Positions 1-8,223 of a stretch of 64,000 bases of DNA are shown in pieces. The stretch is from a bacterium (GTDB taxonomy: Bacteria > Zhuqueibacterota > Zhuqueibacteria > Zhuqueibacterales > Zhuqueibacteraceae), in the NCBI GenBank assembly GCA_023150945.1, contig JAKLJX010000012.1, positions 162,832 to 226,831 of the forward strand. Direction: 5' to 3'. A model generated the notes under the pieces. That model did not search any database. It had not been told where the DNA came from and was given only the letters and a program-made list of their open reading frames with translations. Made by a program: the position numbers and the translations under genes. The first letter of the stretch is position 1, and each line of letters starts with the position of its first letter.

Positions 1-130
1 CATCTCTTTCGGGATGCACTCTAATGTCGCAAGAAGGTTTATTGATGCCAAGCGAATTCTCGCGTGTCAGCAGTTGCCTGACCGCGGCTTCCATATTTTT
101 GTCCGGCACGAGGACGATCAAATCTTTCAT
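1..130 (-). CDS. Partner of AAA ATPase, N-terminal part only (cut by window edge)
   Basis: Only the first 43 codons lie in the window. The start codon at 130 overlaps the TGA of the ATPase gene (ATGA, 127-130), so the two genes are almost certainly translationally coupled. The visible N-terminus begins MKDLIVLVPDKNMEAAVRQL and continues with a D-I-R-V-H-P-E-R-D stretch. I recall this opening (hydrophobic strand, then D-K-N-M-E) from uncharacterised roughly 200-residue proteins encoded directly after AAA_21-type ATPases, which look like TOPRIM/DUF4276-like nuclease partners; that recollection is not a search result. The pair may be a phage-defence module. The rest of the gene is needed to test this. 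Confidence 0.6.
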   Translation of the reverse strand, partial: MKDLIVLVPDKNMEAAVRQLLTRENSLGINKPSCDIRVHPERD

Positions 131-1413
131 CCCAGAACTCCCGACGCGAACAATACGCTGAGGTTGACTTCTCCGCGCCAGTCTCTCAGTTGTGGATGCT
201 CCGTTCCGGCGATAATGTCTGTTGCGCCAGTCGGCGTCTTGCCGAAACACAGAATCTGTTCCAATTTTGCCAGGCTCAAAAAAATCGGTGAATGGCTGGC
301 AACCAATACTTGATTGTCATACACTGAAGAAAGCGATTGGTAAACTGCTTCAACTGCTCTTGGGTGCAAGCCATTCTCCGGTTCTTCAATCAAATAGATC
401 GAACCTTCCGAAGGCAAATAGGCGATAAGAGTCAATGCCAATAGTCGCAGCGTTCCATCTGAAACCAACCAGGATGGCACGCGGGTTCCCGTTTGATAGG
501 CTACCTCGAGATACAAATGCCGGTCTTCTTGCCGTTCCTGAACCTCAATTGCCTGAATCTCAGGCAAGGCCGTTTGCACATGGGCAAGCCATTGTCGATA
601 ACGTGCCGGATCTTTCTGTAGCTCACGCAAAGCCAGGGGCAGATTCGAACCGTCTGGAACAAAACGTTTCGGCGTCAATGGCGAGCAAGGCTGGCGCATG
701 GCCAGACTGTTCAACGCCAGAACCTGAATCCCTTCCATGAGAAGTCGTTTTGCCCATGTCGAAATGGGGAATTTTTGCTCATCCTCGGGAAGATTTGCCA
801 GCGACGATTTTCGCGGCCCCAACCTGAAGAGATTGTTCCAGTCACCGGACTCGGCTTTAAACCAATCATTCCCCGACTCGCTGATCTTATTGACAACCTT
901 CCGCCATCCCGCCGGAGAATGCTTGCGTGGCGGAATCAAGACGGAATCCACGACCGGGTTCTCATGTGGGAAATCAAGATGCAATCTCAGTTGAGGCGCC
1001 TCATCGTGGGGTTGATGTCGACGGGGTGTCACCCCTTCCTCCGACTTCAACCAAAAGACTTCGTTCAGGAGTGCAGCTTCATTCTCGTAAGAGTAACCCA
1101 ACGCGATTTCATAGCGGCATTCTGTGTAAGCGCCGTTATTCTTTGAGCCATGCAAACGTTCGGGCAAGGCAAACTCGATGGCCAGCTCGAAGCGGTTGCC
1201 GAGTCGATTCCAGGTCATTTCTTCAATCGAACGCGCACGCCGGCGAATGCTTTCCTCCGGTCCATGCTTCAGCATGTCGCCGACGAAAGCAATGGCATCC
1301 AGGAAGGTTGTTTTCCCGCTCGCGTTCGGTCCGATCAGAATATTGAAGGGAGCGAGCCTCTGGCTTAAACAGCGCAGCGAGCGATAATTGAGAGCTTCGA
1401 TCAAGCAAATCAT
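127..1413 (-). CDS. AAA family ATPase (AAA_21 / RecF-OLD-like)
   Basis: 428 residues. The protein starts MICLIEALNYRSLR, the usual opening of the RecF/SMC-like AAA_21 family. It has a Walker A (GPNASGKTTFLD, about residue 28), an ABC-type signature region (SDGTLRLLAL, about 320), a Walker B (IYLIEEPENGLHP, about 345) and an H-loop (VLVASHSP, about 375). The acidic EEPENGLHP box is typical of this family. It is probably a cytoplasmic DNA-associated ATPase. It lies 13 bases after the acyl-CoA dehydrogenase stop and overlaps the next gene by four bases (ATGA), so it is likely co-transcribed with the catabolic operon but works with the downstream partner. Its AT content is higher than that of the metabolic genes, consistent with acquisition. 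A defence role is inference from the family and arrangement. Confidence 0.9.
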   Translation of the reverse strand: MICLIEALNYRSLRCLSQRLAPFNILIGPNASGKTTFLDAIAFVGDMLKHGPEESIRRRARSIEEMTWNRLGNRFELAIEFALPERLHGSKNNGAYTECRYEIALGYSYENEAALLNEVFWLKSEEGVTPRRHQPHDEAPQLRLHLDFPHENPVVDSVLIPPRKHSPAGWRKVVNKISESGNDWFKAESGDWNNLFRLGPRKSSLANLPEDEQKFPISTWAKRLLMEGIQVLALNSLAMRQPCSPLTPKRFVPDGSNLPLALRELQKDPARYRQWLAHVQTALPEIQAIEVQERQEDRHLYLEVAYQTGTRVPSWLVSDGTLRLLALTLIAYLPSEGSIYLIEEPENGLHPRAVEAVYQSLSSVYDNQVLVASHSPIFLSLAKLEQILCFGKTPTGATDIIAGTEHPQLRDWRGEVNLSVLFASGVLG

Positions 1414-1426
1414 GCTGGATAGTCAC

Positions 1427-2572
1427 CTACCATTCTTTCAACACTTCCCGCGAAATGATCATGCGCTGCACTTCGCTGGTGCCCTCGCCGATTTCGGTGA
1501 GCTTGGCATCGCGCCAGTAGCGCTCGACGGGATAATCCATGAGGTAGCCGTAGCCGCCGAAGATTTGAATGGCCTTGGTGCAGGCGCGCATCGCCATCTC
1601 GCTGGCGAAGAGTTTGGCCATGGCCGCTTCCTTCACAAAAGGCTGGCCGGCATCGCGCAACTGCGCGGCGTGCTGCACCATCAGGCGCGCGGCATGAATC
1701 TCGGTGGCCATGTCGGCGAGATACCAGCGAATGGCCTGAAACTCGCTGATCGTCTTGCCGAAGGCCTTGCGCTCGCGCGAATAAGCGGCCGCGCGCTCGA
1801 GCGCCGCCTGCGCCAGCCCCACCGCCATGGCGCCGATGCCGATGCGGCCGCCGTCGAGAATCTGCATGGCATATTTGAAACCGTCATTCTCCCGGCCCAG
1901 CAGATTCGCGGCCGGCACCCGGCAACTGTCGAATGAAATCTGCCGGGTGTCGCTCGCGCGCAAGCCGAGCTTATTTTCCTTCTTGCCGATGAGCAAGCCG
2001 GGAAACTCACGCTCGACGATGAACGCGCTGATGCCCTGGGTCTTGGCCACCTCGTTGTTGGTGCGGGCAAAAACCACATAGGTGCCGGCATAGCCGCCGT
2101 TGGTTACGTACATTTTGCTGCCATTCAAAACGTAGTGATCGCCCTGGCGCGTGGCAGTGGTGGTGAGCGCCGCCGCATCGGAACCGCTGTGCGGCTCGGT
2201 CAGGCAGAAGGATCCAAACTTTCTGCCGCTCAAGAGATCAGGCAAATACTTCTGCTTCTGCGCTTCGCTGCCGAACAAGTAGATGGGCGTCGCACAGAGC
2301 GAGCAATGCGCCGCGACCGACAGGGTTGTGGCCCCGCAGGCGCCCGCAAGCTCCTCGATCATCAACACGAAAGAAACCGTGTCCAGGTCGCCGCCGCCGT
2401 AGGCTGACGGGAACGGGATGCCGAGAAAGCCCAACTCGCCCATCTGACGCAGGGCGGCGGCGGGGAACTCCATGGTCTGATCGATTTCAGCCGCCTGCGG
2501 CTCCAATTCCTTCTTGGCGAATTCGCGCACCGTGTCGCGAATCATAAGCTGTTCATCGGTAAAATTCAGCAT
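1427..2572 (-). CDS. Acyl-CoA dehydrogenase
   Basis: 381 residues, full length for the family. FAD-dependent alpha,beta-dehydrogenation of an acyl-CoA thioester, with electrons passed to ETF. Visible landmarks are the N-terminal helical domain (FTDEQLMIRDTVREFA), the FAD/substrate loop CLTEPHSGSDAAAL at about 130, the middle domain GLRASDTRQ, the C-terminal QIFGGYGYLMDYPVERYWRD and IGEGTSEVQ, whose Glu corresponds to the usual catalytic base of short/medium-chain enzymes. In the context of a carboxyltransferase, AtuA-like protein and enoyl-CoA hydratase the substrate is probably a branched-chain acyl-CoA such as isovaleryl- or citronellyl-CoA. That specificity is inferred from the neighbours, not from the sequence. 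It is the last clearly metabolic gene of the operon. Confidence 0.93.
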   Translation of the reverse strand: MLNFTDEQLMIRDTVREFAKKELEPQAAEIDQTMEFPAAALRQMGELGFLGIPFPSAYGGGDLDTVSFVLMIEELAGACGATTLSVAAHCSLCATPIYLFGSEAQKQKYLPDLLSGRKFGSFCLTEPHSGSDAAALTTTATRQGDHYVLNGSKMYVTNGGYAGTYVVFARTNNEVAKTQGISAFIVEREFPGLLIGKKENKLGLRASDTRQISFDSCRVPAANLLGRENDGFKYAMQILDGGRIGIGAMAVGLAQAALERAAAYSRERKAFGKTISEFQAIRWYLADMATEIHAARLMVQHAAQLRDAGQPFVKEAAMAKLFASEMAMRACTKAIQIFGGYGYLMDYPVERYWRDAKLTEIGEGTSEVQRMIISREVLKEW

Positions 2573-2643
2573 ATCGTCTCTCTCAAGTTAGAGGTCCAGG
2601 TGAAGCCGGCTCTCGAAAAAATAACGCATCGCCGCTTTGCAGT

Positions 2644-2997
2644 TTAAACTCTGCTCAAGAAATTCTCCAAAACAAAAATTTTGCGCAAGCGAAAATGCAG
2701 GGGGCTTTCCACCAGGGCAATGGCTTTCAAGCTCTCCAGGCCGGAGACAAACCAGGGATCTTTGCAAGCAGGTATTTCCAAAACCCAACGTGGCGTCTCA
2801 ATTTTCAATTCATCGCACAAATAATGCGCCGTTGCCGCCAGTATGGCGTCGAATTTCTCGTTGCTCAACGCAAACGATTGCGAGATAGCGGAACGGTTTT
2901 TATAATAGCGGAAGTCATCGACAAAATCCATCAAGGCAACCACCCAGTTCGAGGGATCGGCTTCGATGCGTTGTTTGGTTTCGCGCAGCGTCGTCAT
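2644..2997 (-). CDS. Hypothetical partner of DUF6036-type nucleotidyltransferase
   Basis: 117 residues beginning MTTLRETKQRIEADPSNW. The start at 2997 overlaps the stop of the upstream gene remnant (ATGA, 2994-2997), which fixes the start and shows the two formed an operon. There is no signal peptide or membrane segment. Recognisable blocks are VVALMDFVDDFRYYK, AYLCDEL-like (HYLCDELKIETPRWV) and a C-terminal SPLHFRLRKIFVLENFLSRV. I recall similar small proteins beside DUF6036 genes but do not know a function; by position it could be the partner of a toxin-like nucleotidyltransferase. The reading frame is intact although the upstream gene is broken. Base composition is more AT-rich than the enclosing metabolic genes. 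Confidence 0.75.
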   Translation of the reverse strand: MTTLRETKQRIEADPSNWVVALMDFVDDFRYYKNRSAISQSFALSNEKFDAILAATAHYLCDELKIETPRWVLEIPACKDPWFVSGLESLKAIALVESPLHFRLRKIFVLENFLSRV

Positions 2998-3496
2998 GAT
3001 TCGAACAGTTCTTCGATAAAATATTGCGTGGCCGGCTTGATTTGTTGTTGGGGATAGTATTTTTCGAGAATGCCAAACACCTCTTGAGGCGTTCTTAGAT
3101 TCAGCGCTTTGATCAAGAATTCCACGTCTTGCCTGTCCGTCGCTTCGACCCGTGCGGCCAATATTTTCACGGCCAACAAATAATCCGGCTTGGGAACAAA
3201 GACTTTGAGATGGGAGAAATCCCAAAGAATCCGTTGTGGGTGTTGCACGACGAAGCCCTGACGGCATCGTTCAACCAATCTTCCCGCAGCTCAAACGCGT
3301 CCGCAACACGCCTGTTTGCCTCCCGCATTCGCTGGGCTGGCTAAAAAACAGCGTCAATGTCTTTAGTACTCGGGCGGGCATCATATACGAGACACATCAC
3401 CGCGCCGCCATAAAGGCAGGTTTCACCTTTCACGTCTAACAACTGCAATTCGTCGTTCAACCTCACGAGGCAAATTTGTATTTGGCTTTTGTCCAT
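2994..3496 (-). pseudogene. Broken DUF6036-type nucleotidyltransferase
   Basis: Conceptual translation starts at 3496 with MDKSQIQICLVRLNDELQLL and runs through GETCLYGGAVMCLVYDARPS and TKDIDAVF, the GG...D-x-D arrangement of nucleotidyltransferase-fold proteins. An in-frame TAG at 3341-3343 interrupts it. The same frame then continues PAQRMREANRRVADAFELRE and DWLNDAV before a one-base frameshift near 3256-3262 moves the homology into the frame reading GFVVQHPQRI...FVPKPDYLLAVKILAAR to the stop at 2994. Two independent lesions make a single sequencing error an unlikely explanation. The DUF6036 assignment is from memory of the family pattern. The gene sits between enoyl-CoA hydratase and acyl-CoA dehydrogenase and overlaps the intact downstream gene by ATGA. 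Confidence 0.75.
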
Positions 3497-3537
3497 TTGT
3501 TGACTCTCATACACTCGAAAAGCACGACACAAAGTCG

Positions 3538-4326
3538 TTATTCTCCCCGAAAATCCGGCATGCGCTTCTCACCAAACGCTGCCAGCGCTTCCCGGCGGTC
3601 GCTGGTCGGAATGATGCGGCGATAGCATTCCAGCTCGTAAGCCAGACCCTCGGTCAACGACAAATCCAAGCCGCGGCGCATCGCCTCCTTCGCAGCCTGC
3701 ACGGCAAGCGGGCCGTTCGCCGCGATCATCTCCGCAAGTTGCATCGTCACATTCAACAGCTCGCTTTCAGACACGACACGATTGGCAACGCCGTGCGCCA
3801 GGCATTCCTGTGCATTGAACAATTTCGCCGTGGCAATCCATTCCATGGCGCGGGCATAACCAATGAGCCGCATGAGCCGTTGCGTGCCGCCGGCCCCGGG
3901 AATGATCGCCAGCGCGGTTTCGCGCAAGCCCATGGTGGCGTTTTCACTGAGCACGCGCAGATCCGCGGCCAGCGCGAGTTCCATGCCGCCACCCAGCGCC
4001 GAACCGTGCACGGCCGCAATCGTGGGCACGTTAATGTCCGCAATCGCCTGGACGGCGCCGCGAATGCCTTGCACCACGCTTTCAACCTGACTCTCGGAAA
4101 TGTCTTTACGTTCTTTGAGATCAGCGCCGGCGCAAAAATGTTTGCCCTCGCCGCGCACAATCAGAACGCGGAGTCTTTTGTCAAGAACATCTTGATTTGC
4201 GCGCTGTGCTGCGACTGTAATCTCGCTTACGAGTTGGCGGCCCAAAGCATTCACCGGCGGGCGGGCGAGAGTCAGATATCCGATCGCATCCTTGCCGTCA
4301 TATTTGACAAATTCGAAAGCAGCCAC
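3538..4326 (-). CDS. Enoyl-CoA hydratase/isomerase family protein
   Basis: 262 residues, a normal single-domain crotonase. It hydrates or isomerises an enoyl-CoA. Crotonase landmarks are HFCAGADLKE (oxyanion-hole strand, about residue 63), GSALGGGMELALAADLRV (about 105) and ETALAIIPGAGGTQRL, with the second catalytic acidic position region at about 135-150. The C-terminal KRMPDFRGE is the usual end of the family. Within this operon it would follow the acyl-CoA dehydrogenase and carboxylase steps, as methylglutaconyl-CoA or isohexenylglutaconyl-CoA hydratases do in leucine or acyclic terpene breakdown. Its precise substrate cannot be read from the sequence. Confidence 0.92.
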   Translation of the reverse strand: MAAFEFVKYDGKDAIGYLTLARPPVNALGRQLVSEITVAAQRANQDVLDKRLRVLIVRGEGKHFCAGADLKERKDISESQVESVVQGIRGAVQAIADINVPTIAAVHGSALGGGMELALAADLRVLSENATMGLRETALAIIPGAGGTQRLMRLIGYARAMEWIATAKLFNAQECLAHGVANRVVSESELLNVTMQLAEMIAANGPLAVQAAKEAMRRGLDLSLTEGLAYELECYRRIIPTSDRREALAAFGEKRMPDFRGE

Positions 4327-4392
4327 AAGCGTTCCCGCGATTTGTTGAATAATGATGATTGTTACAGCCTGCCGGGCGCAATCCTCGCTTTT

Positions 4393-4731
4393 CTATTTTC
4401 TATCCTCGAAATCATCCGGCGCTTCAATTTCCATCTGCAACAGGCCCAGGCCATGGGTCTTGCCCTGTGCATCGCTCTTCAGGCTTTCCGAGCCGCCGCC
4501 GCCGAGGGAATCGTGCAGAATGAAATTCAGCGCCATGATGCCGTCGACTTCGTAGCGCTCGACCTCGCCGCGGCAGATCGCGTGAAAATGGCTTTTGACT
4601 CTGGCCGGTGTGAGGGTCCTTTTGAGCAACTCATAGCCCGCGCGATCATACGCGACGATGCCAACGTTGCTGGCATCGCCTTTGTCTCCGCTGCGGGCAT
4701 AGGCAATTTCAGAAAGCCGGATTCGCTTCAT
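4393..4731 (-). CDS. AtuA-like C-terminal domain protein (stand-alone)
   Basis: 112 residues starting MKRIRLSEIAYARSGDKGDA. The SGDKGD-N pattern and the later VNFILHDSLGGGGS-like block match the small ferredoxin-fold C-terminal domain that follows DUF1446 in AtuA proteins. Here it is a separate gene, whereas the large DUF1446 part is encoded at 6439-7806, with a GlmU-like gene between them. AtuA is needed for acyclic terpene use in pseudomonads but its chemistry is not established, so I do not assign a reaction. It probably works together with the DUF1446 protein. The tail after GGGGSESLKSD is longer and charged, ending EIEAPDDFEDRK. Confidence 0.82.
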   Translation of the reverse strand: MKRIRLSEIAYARSGDKGDASNVGIVAYDRAGYELLKRTLTPARVKSHFHAICRGEVERYEVDGIMALNFILHDSLGGGGSESLKSDAQGKTHGLGLLQMEIEAPDDFEDRK

Positions 4732-4793
4732 CGCGGTGCAGCCTTCTTGTTGCGAGTGAACAGCCGTTGGTTGTCAGTTGTCGGCCGGCCCTT

Positions 4794-6341
4794 TCAAAGC
4801 ACCGGCGACGCGCCTGGCGCGGGCACGCCAGTCGACTTCTTCTCCAGCGAGTGCAGCGAGTCCAGCCCCTCGGGCAGCGGCAGCACCCAGCGCACCGGTT
4901 GCACCGAGCCGTCTTTGCGCACCAGGCGTTCGACATACTTGAATTTGAGCACGGAATGCTCGACCCAGACGTCATCTTCGATGATCGAGCCGAAGATGTA
5001 ACTCGTGCCCTTGATCAGTACATTGTTGCCGATGCGTGTGGGAAATTCATCCGAGCCGGTCATGTTCACGCCGGATTCGATCTGGCAGTTTTCCCCGATG
5101 GTCAGGTTGCCCTTGATGATGTCACCCTGCAGGATCTGGGTGTTGTTGCCGATGACCAGCCGCTGGTGCGGGTAGGTGCTCAGGTGCACGTTCTCATGAA
5201 TGACGACGTTCTCGCCCAGTTCGATGTTGCCTTCGAGCGTGGCGCGGCCCTTGATCACCACACCTTTGTTGAGGCTGACTTGCGGCCCGAGGTGCACGCC
5301 CTTGCCGATTTCGATGTCGAGCGGCGCGCGCGCGATGTCCATGCCGATGATTTGTTCGATGACTTCATCGGCGATGAAGAAATCATCCTTGTCCTCGATG
5401 GAGATGATGTCCTTCAGCCGCTCATAGGCTTTTTCGCGGGCGATCTTCTCCATTTCCTTCAACACGCTTTTGTTGTTGAAGCCCATCACCGTGGAATAGT
5501 CATTGGCGCGGGAGGCGCGCACCGCCAGATAATTTTGGTTGAAGATCGCGATGAGATCGGTAATGTAAAGCTCGCCTTGGGCGTTGTTGGTTTGCAGCAA
5601 TTGGATATAGCGCACCAGCGGCGCGAATTTGAAGGCATACACGCCGGTGTTGAATTCCTGGATGTTGAGCAGTTGTTCGCGGGTGAATTCGTATACGCGA
5701 TTGTTGTACTGAATGCGATGCGGCTGTTCGGGAGCCAGCGCCAGAATGTCACGATGCTCCATGATCGCGATGACCTTGTCGTAGTCGCTGCCGGAGGATT
5801 TGCCGGTGCTGTCCCCGGCGGGCACGCGCAGGATGCGGCCGTAGTAGTTTTCCTCCGGCCGGCCTTGATACTCGGCGGTGAGCACCATCATGTCGCAGGC
5901 ATTGCGCTCGAAATCCATGCGAAAATCACGGATCGCGCGGCTGGTCAGCAGGCCCATGTCGCCCGGGAAGACAAACACCGCGCCGTCAAACTGATCGTTG
6001 ATCAGGCTGGTGAGGCCGACGTGCACGGCGTCGCCGGTGCCGCGTTGATCCTGCTGAAAAACGAAAGCACGCGCCGGCGCCGGCCCCAGCGCCCGCGCGA
6101 CATCGAGCGCTTTGATGCCGACCACCAGAATCTGATTGCCGGTTTCCAAACCGTCGCGTGCCGCATTCGCCACCCGCGTCACCGTCGGCACACCCCAAAT
6201 CAAGTGCAGCATCTTTGATTTTTCCGATTTGATCCGCTTGCCATGCCCGGCGGCGAGAATCATCGCCACGCGGCTGCTGCTGCGGGCGACCGGCGCGGAA
6301 AGCTCGCGCAGGGCTGTCATGATCTCCAAGTTTTGTTCCAT
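4794..6341 (-). CDS. GlmU-like nucleotidyltransferase / left-handed beta-helix protein
   Basis: About 515 residues. The N-terminal half is a sugar-nucleotide pyrophosphorylase: MILAAGHGKRIKSEKSKMLH (about residue 27), QQDQRGTGDAVHVG and FPGDMGLLT, the last being the usual GDxP-like metal site with Met in place of Pro. The C-terminal half contains hexapeptide repeats (IGKGVHLGPQVSLNKGVVIK, IGENCQIESGVNMT, IGNNVLIKGTSYI) forming a left-handed beta-helix. The architecture resembles GlmU, but the last part (EHSVLKFKYVERLVRKDG) does not show the normal acetyltransferase tail, so it may only make a UDP-sugar or have another substrate. I took ATG at 6341; a later ATG ten codons on, preceded by GGAG, is also possible. 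Its place inside an acyl-CoA operon is unexplained. Confidence 0.82.
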   Translation of the reverse strand: MEQNLEIMTALRELSAPVARSSSRVAMILAAGHGKRIKSEKSKMLHLIWGVPTVTRVANAARDGLETGNQILVVGIKALDVARALGPAPARAFVFQQDQRGTGDAVHVGLTSLINDQFDGAVFVFPGDMGLLTSRAIRDFRMDFERNACDMMVLTAEYQGRPEENYYGRILRVPAGDSTGKSSGSDYDKVIAIMEHRDILALAPEQPHRIQYNNRVYEFTREQLLNIQEFNTGVYAFKFAPLVRYIQLLQTNNAQGELYITDLIAIFNQNYLAVRASRANDYSTVMGFNNKSVLKEMEKIAREKAYERLKDIISIEDKDDFFIADEVIEQIIGMDIARAPLDIEIGKGVHLGPQVSLNKGVVIKGRATLEGNIELGENVVIHENVHLSTYPHQRLVIGNNTQILQGDIIKGNLTIGENCQIESGVNMTGSDEFPTRIGNNVLIKGTSYIFGSIIEDDVWVEHSVLKFKYVERLVRKDGSVQPVRWVLPLPEGLDSLHSLEKKSTGVPAPGASPVL

Positions 6342-6438
6342 GCTCACGGTTGCAGTTCCTTATGTTGAGTTCAACTTGGGGGAGGATTGCGATGATGGTG
6401 GCCACGGCAGCGCAGCGTTACAGCGCTGGCCGCCACGC

Positions 6439-7806
6439 TCAAAACGACACGACTTCGACGCGCGGTTGAATCTTGCTTTTGCTCACCAGCGCCGGCCAAT
6501 AGCTGATGATGTCAGCGGCCTTGGGCCGGCCACCGGCAAAACCGGTCACGCCCGGCGGCCCGCTGGTGACCAACGGCACGATCTCCATGCCGAAGCGGTC
6601 GACCTTGGCCCGGTCGTGACTCTTTGCGCCCACGCGCAGCACGACTTCCGGCGGGTCGACCGGCGGAACAATGCCGGCATGACACACGCCGCTGCCCAGG
6701 AATTCCACCAGCCGCTCGCTTTCCGAAAAAGTACAACCATCGAGCGCGAGACGCTGCCAAATGATTTCGGCGCACAGCCGGGCTTTGGCCAGCGCTTCGG
6801 GCCCGGCGATGACGAGCTGGCCGGTGGCCTTGTAGCCGTTGTGATAACTGAGACTCACTTTCAAGCTTTCCGTGGGTGCGCTGCCTTTGATGCCATGCAC
6901 CCGCACGCGATCAGGGCCGGCCTGTTCGAGTTGGATCGTGGTGAAATCCGCAATGACGTCGGGCGTGAGATAGCGCCGCGGATCGCCCATCTCATATACC
7001 AGTTGGGAAGCCACGGTTGCAATATTGACCTGGCCGCCGGTGCCGGCATGCTTGGTGATGAAAAACTCGCCGGAGGGCTGGGCCGCGATAATGGGATAGC
7101 CGAGGCGGGCAAAATCATCGATCTCGCGCCAATTCGTGTAGTTCGCGCCGGTGCATTGCGCGCCGCATTCCACGATATGCCCGGCGATCGTGCCGGCCGC
7201 GAGCTGGTCATAGTCTTGCGGCTGCCAGCCGAATTCATGAATCATCGGGCCGAGCACCAGCGAAGGATCGGTGACCCGGCCGCAGATGACGATGTGCGCG
7301 CCCTGGGCCAGCGCCGCGGCGATGGGAAAGGCGCCGAGATAGGCATTGGCCGAGGTGATCTTGCCCTTGATCTCATGGAGCGCGCGGCCGTCATCGAGAT
7401 TCTTGAACGCCTCGCCGTCCGCTTGCAACTCATTCAACCGGCCGAGAATGTCATCACCGGTAACCGTGGCGACCTTGATACCGGTCAGCCCGAGCTTTTG
7501 GATGACCTGGCCGGTCGCGCGTGCGCACGCCGCGGAATTCACCCCGCCGGCGCTCGCGATAATTTTGATACCCTTCTCATGGCATTGCGGCAGAATGCGC
7601 TCGAGCATTTGAATAAAGTCGGTGGCATACCCCGCCTCGGGATTGCGGCTCTTGAGCTTCTGCATGATGCTCATCGTGACTTCGGCGAGATAGTCGAGCG
7701 TGAGATAATGCAGCGGGCCTTCGCGCACCAGGCGCACGGGGCCGAGAATCGAATCGCCCCAAAAGCCCTGGCCGTTGGCGATGAGAAGAGGAGAGGTGGC
7801 GTTCAT
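6439..7806 (-). CDS. AtuA-like protein, DUF1446 domain
   Basis: 455 residues from the ATG at 7806; an upstream TTG at 7827 has no better ribosome site. The protein opens MNATSPLLIANGQGFWGDSI and contains KIIASAGGVNSAACA and GAHIVICGRVTDPSLVLGP, the nucleotide-binding-like blocks of the DUF1446/AtuA family, then GTGGQVNIATVASQLVYEMG. It lacks the small C-terminal domain, which is a separate gene at 4393-4731. AtuA belongs to acyclic terpene/leucine catabolic clusters, and here it follows the carboxyltransferase gene in transcription order, separated from it by about 4 kb of TA modules. Partial copies of its first 45-52 codons occur twice upstream (8486-8653 and 9298-9433), which is highly unusual. 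Confidence 0.88.
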   Translation of the reverse strand: MNATSPLLIANGQGFWGDSILGPVRLVREGPLHYLTLDYLAEVTMSIMQKLKSRNPEAGYATDFIQMLERILPQCHEKGIKIIASAGGVNSAACARATGQVIQKLGLTGIKVATVTGDDILGRLNELQADGEAFKNLDDGRALHEIKGKITSANAYLGAFPIAAALAQGAHIVICGRVTDPSLVLGPMIHEFGWQPQDYDQLAAGTIAGHIVECGAQCTGANYTNWREIDDFARLGYPIIAAQPSGEFFITKHAGTGGQVNIATVASQLVYEMGDPRRYLTPDVIADFTTIQLEQAGPDRVRVHGIKGSAPTESLKVSLSYHNGYKATGQLVIAGPEALAKARLCAEIIWQRLALDGCTFSESERLVEFLGSGVCHAGIVPPVDPPEVVLRVGAKSHDRAKVDRFGMEIVPLVTSGPPGVTGFAGGRPKAADIISYWPALVSKSKIQPRVEVVSF

Positions 7807-7872
7807 GTCAGTTCGTCGAGTTATCAAAAGTCCACATGTGTGAAATTATTGCGCCATTTCAAATCCGATGTT

Positions 7873-8223
7873 TCAACTGCGAATATCAATATACGTTTTC
7901 AACGCTGTTTCGATGTCGGGCATTTTCGCAACTTGAATTTCAGAAAGTTTTCGCAACAGCCTCTCTTTGGCAACAGTTCTGATTTGGCCGCCCAAAACCA
8001 ACGAATCCACCTTCAAGCCGGAGTCTTCAGATCGCAATATTACGTTGATCGGGAATCTGCTGCCCGCCAAGTTGCTTGTGAGTGGCAAAACACAAACGGT
8101 CGCACCAAATTCATTCGTCACGTCGTTGCTAACGATGAGACATGGCCGCGTGCCCATTTGCTCGCTACCTTTTGTAGGACTCCAATCGTCCAGCCAAATT
8201 TCTCCCCGCTTTACTCCCACCAC
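7873..8223 (-). CDS. MazF/PemK-family toxin (mRNA interferase)
   Basis: 116 residues from a GTG start at 8223, preceded by GGAG inside the antitoxin gene. The protein reads VKRGEIWLDDWSPTKGSEQ, GTRPCLIVSND, VLPLTSNL and IRTVAKERLLRKLSEI, all hallmark positions of the PemK/MazF fold: the GEIW strand, RPCLIVS strand and the Q-I-R-T-V-x-K-x-R-L region. These proteins cleave single-stranded mRNA. The gene is intact and overlaps the antitoxin by 13 bases, so it should be made only with it. Its stop lies 66 bases before the atuA start. An overlapping, lower-GC gene pair inside a high-GC operon suggests horizontal acquisition. Confidence 0.9.
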   Translation of the reverse strand: MVGVKRGEIWLDDWSPTKGSEQMGTRPCLIVSNDVTNEFGATVCVLPLTSNLAGSRFPINVILRSEDSGLKVDSLVLGGQIRTVAKERLLRKLSEIQVAKMPDIETALKTYIDIRS

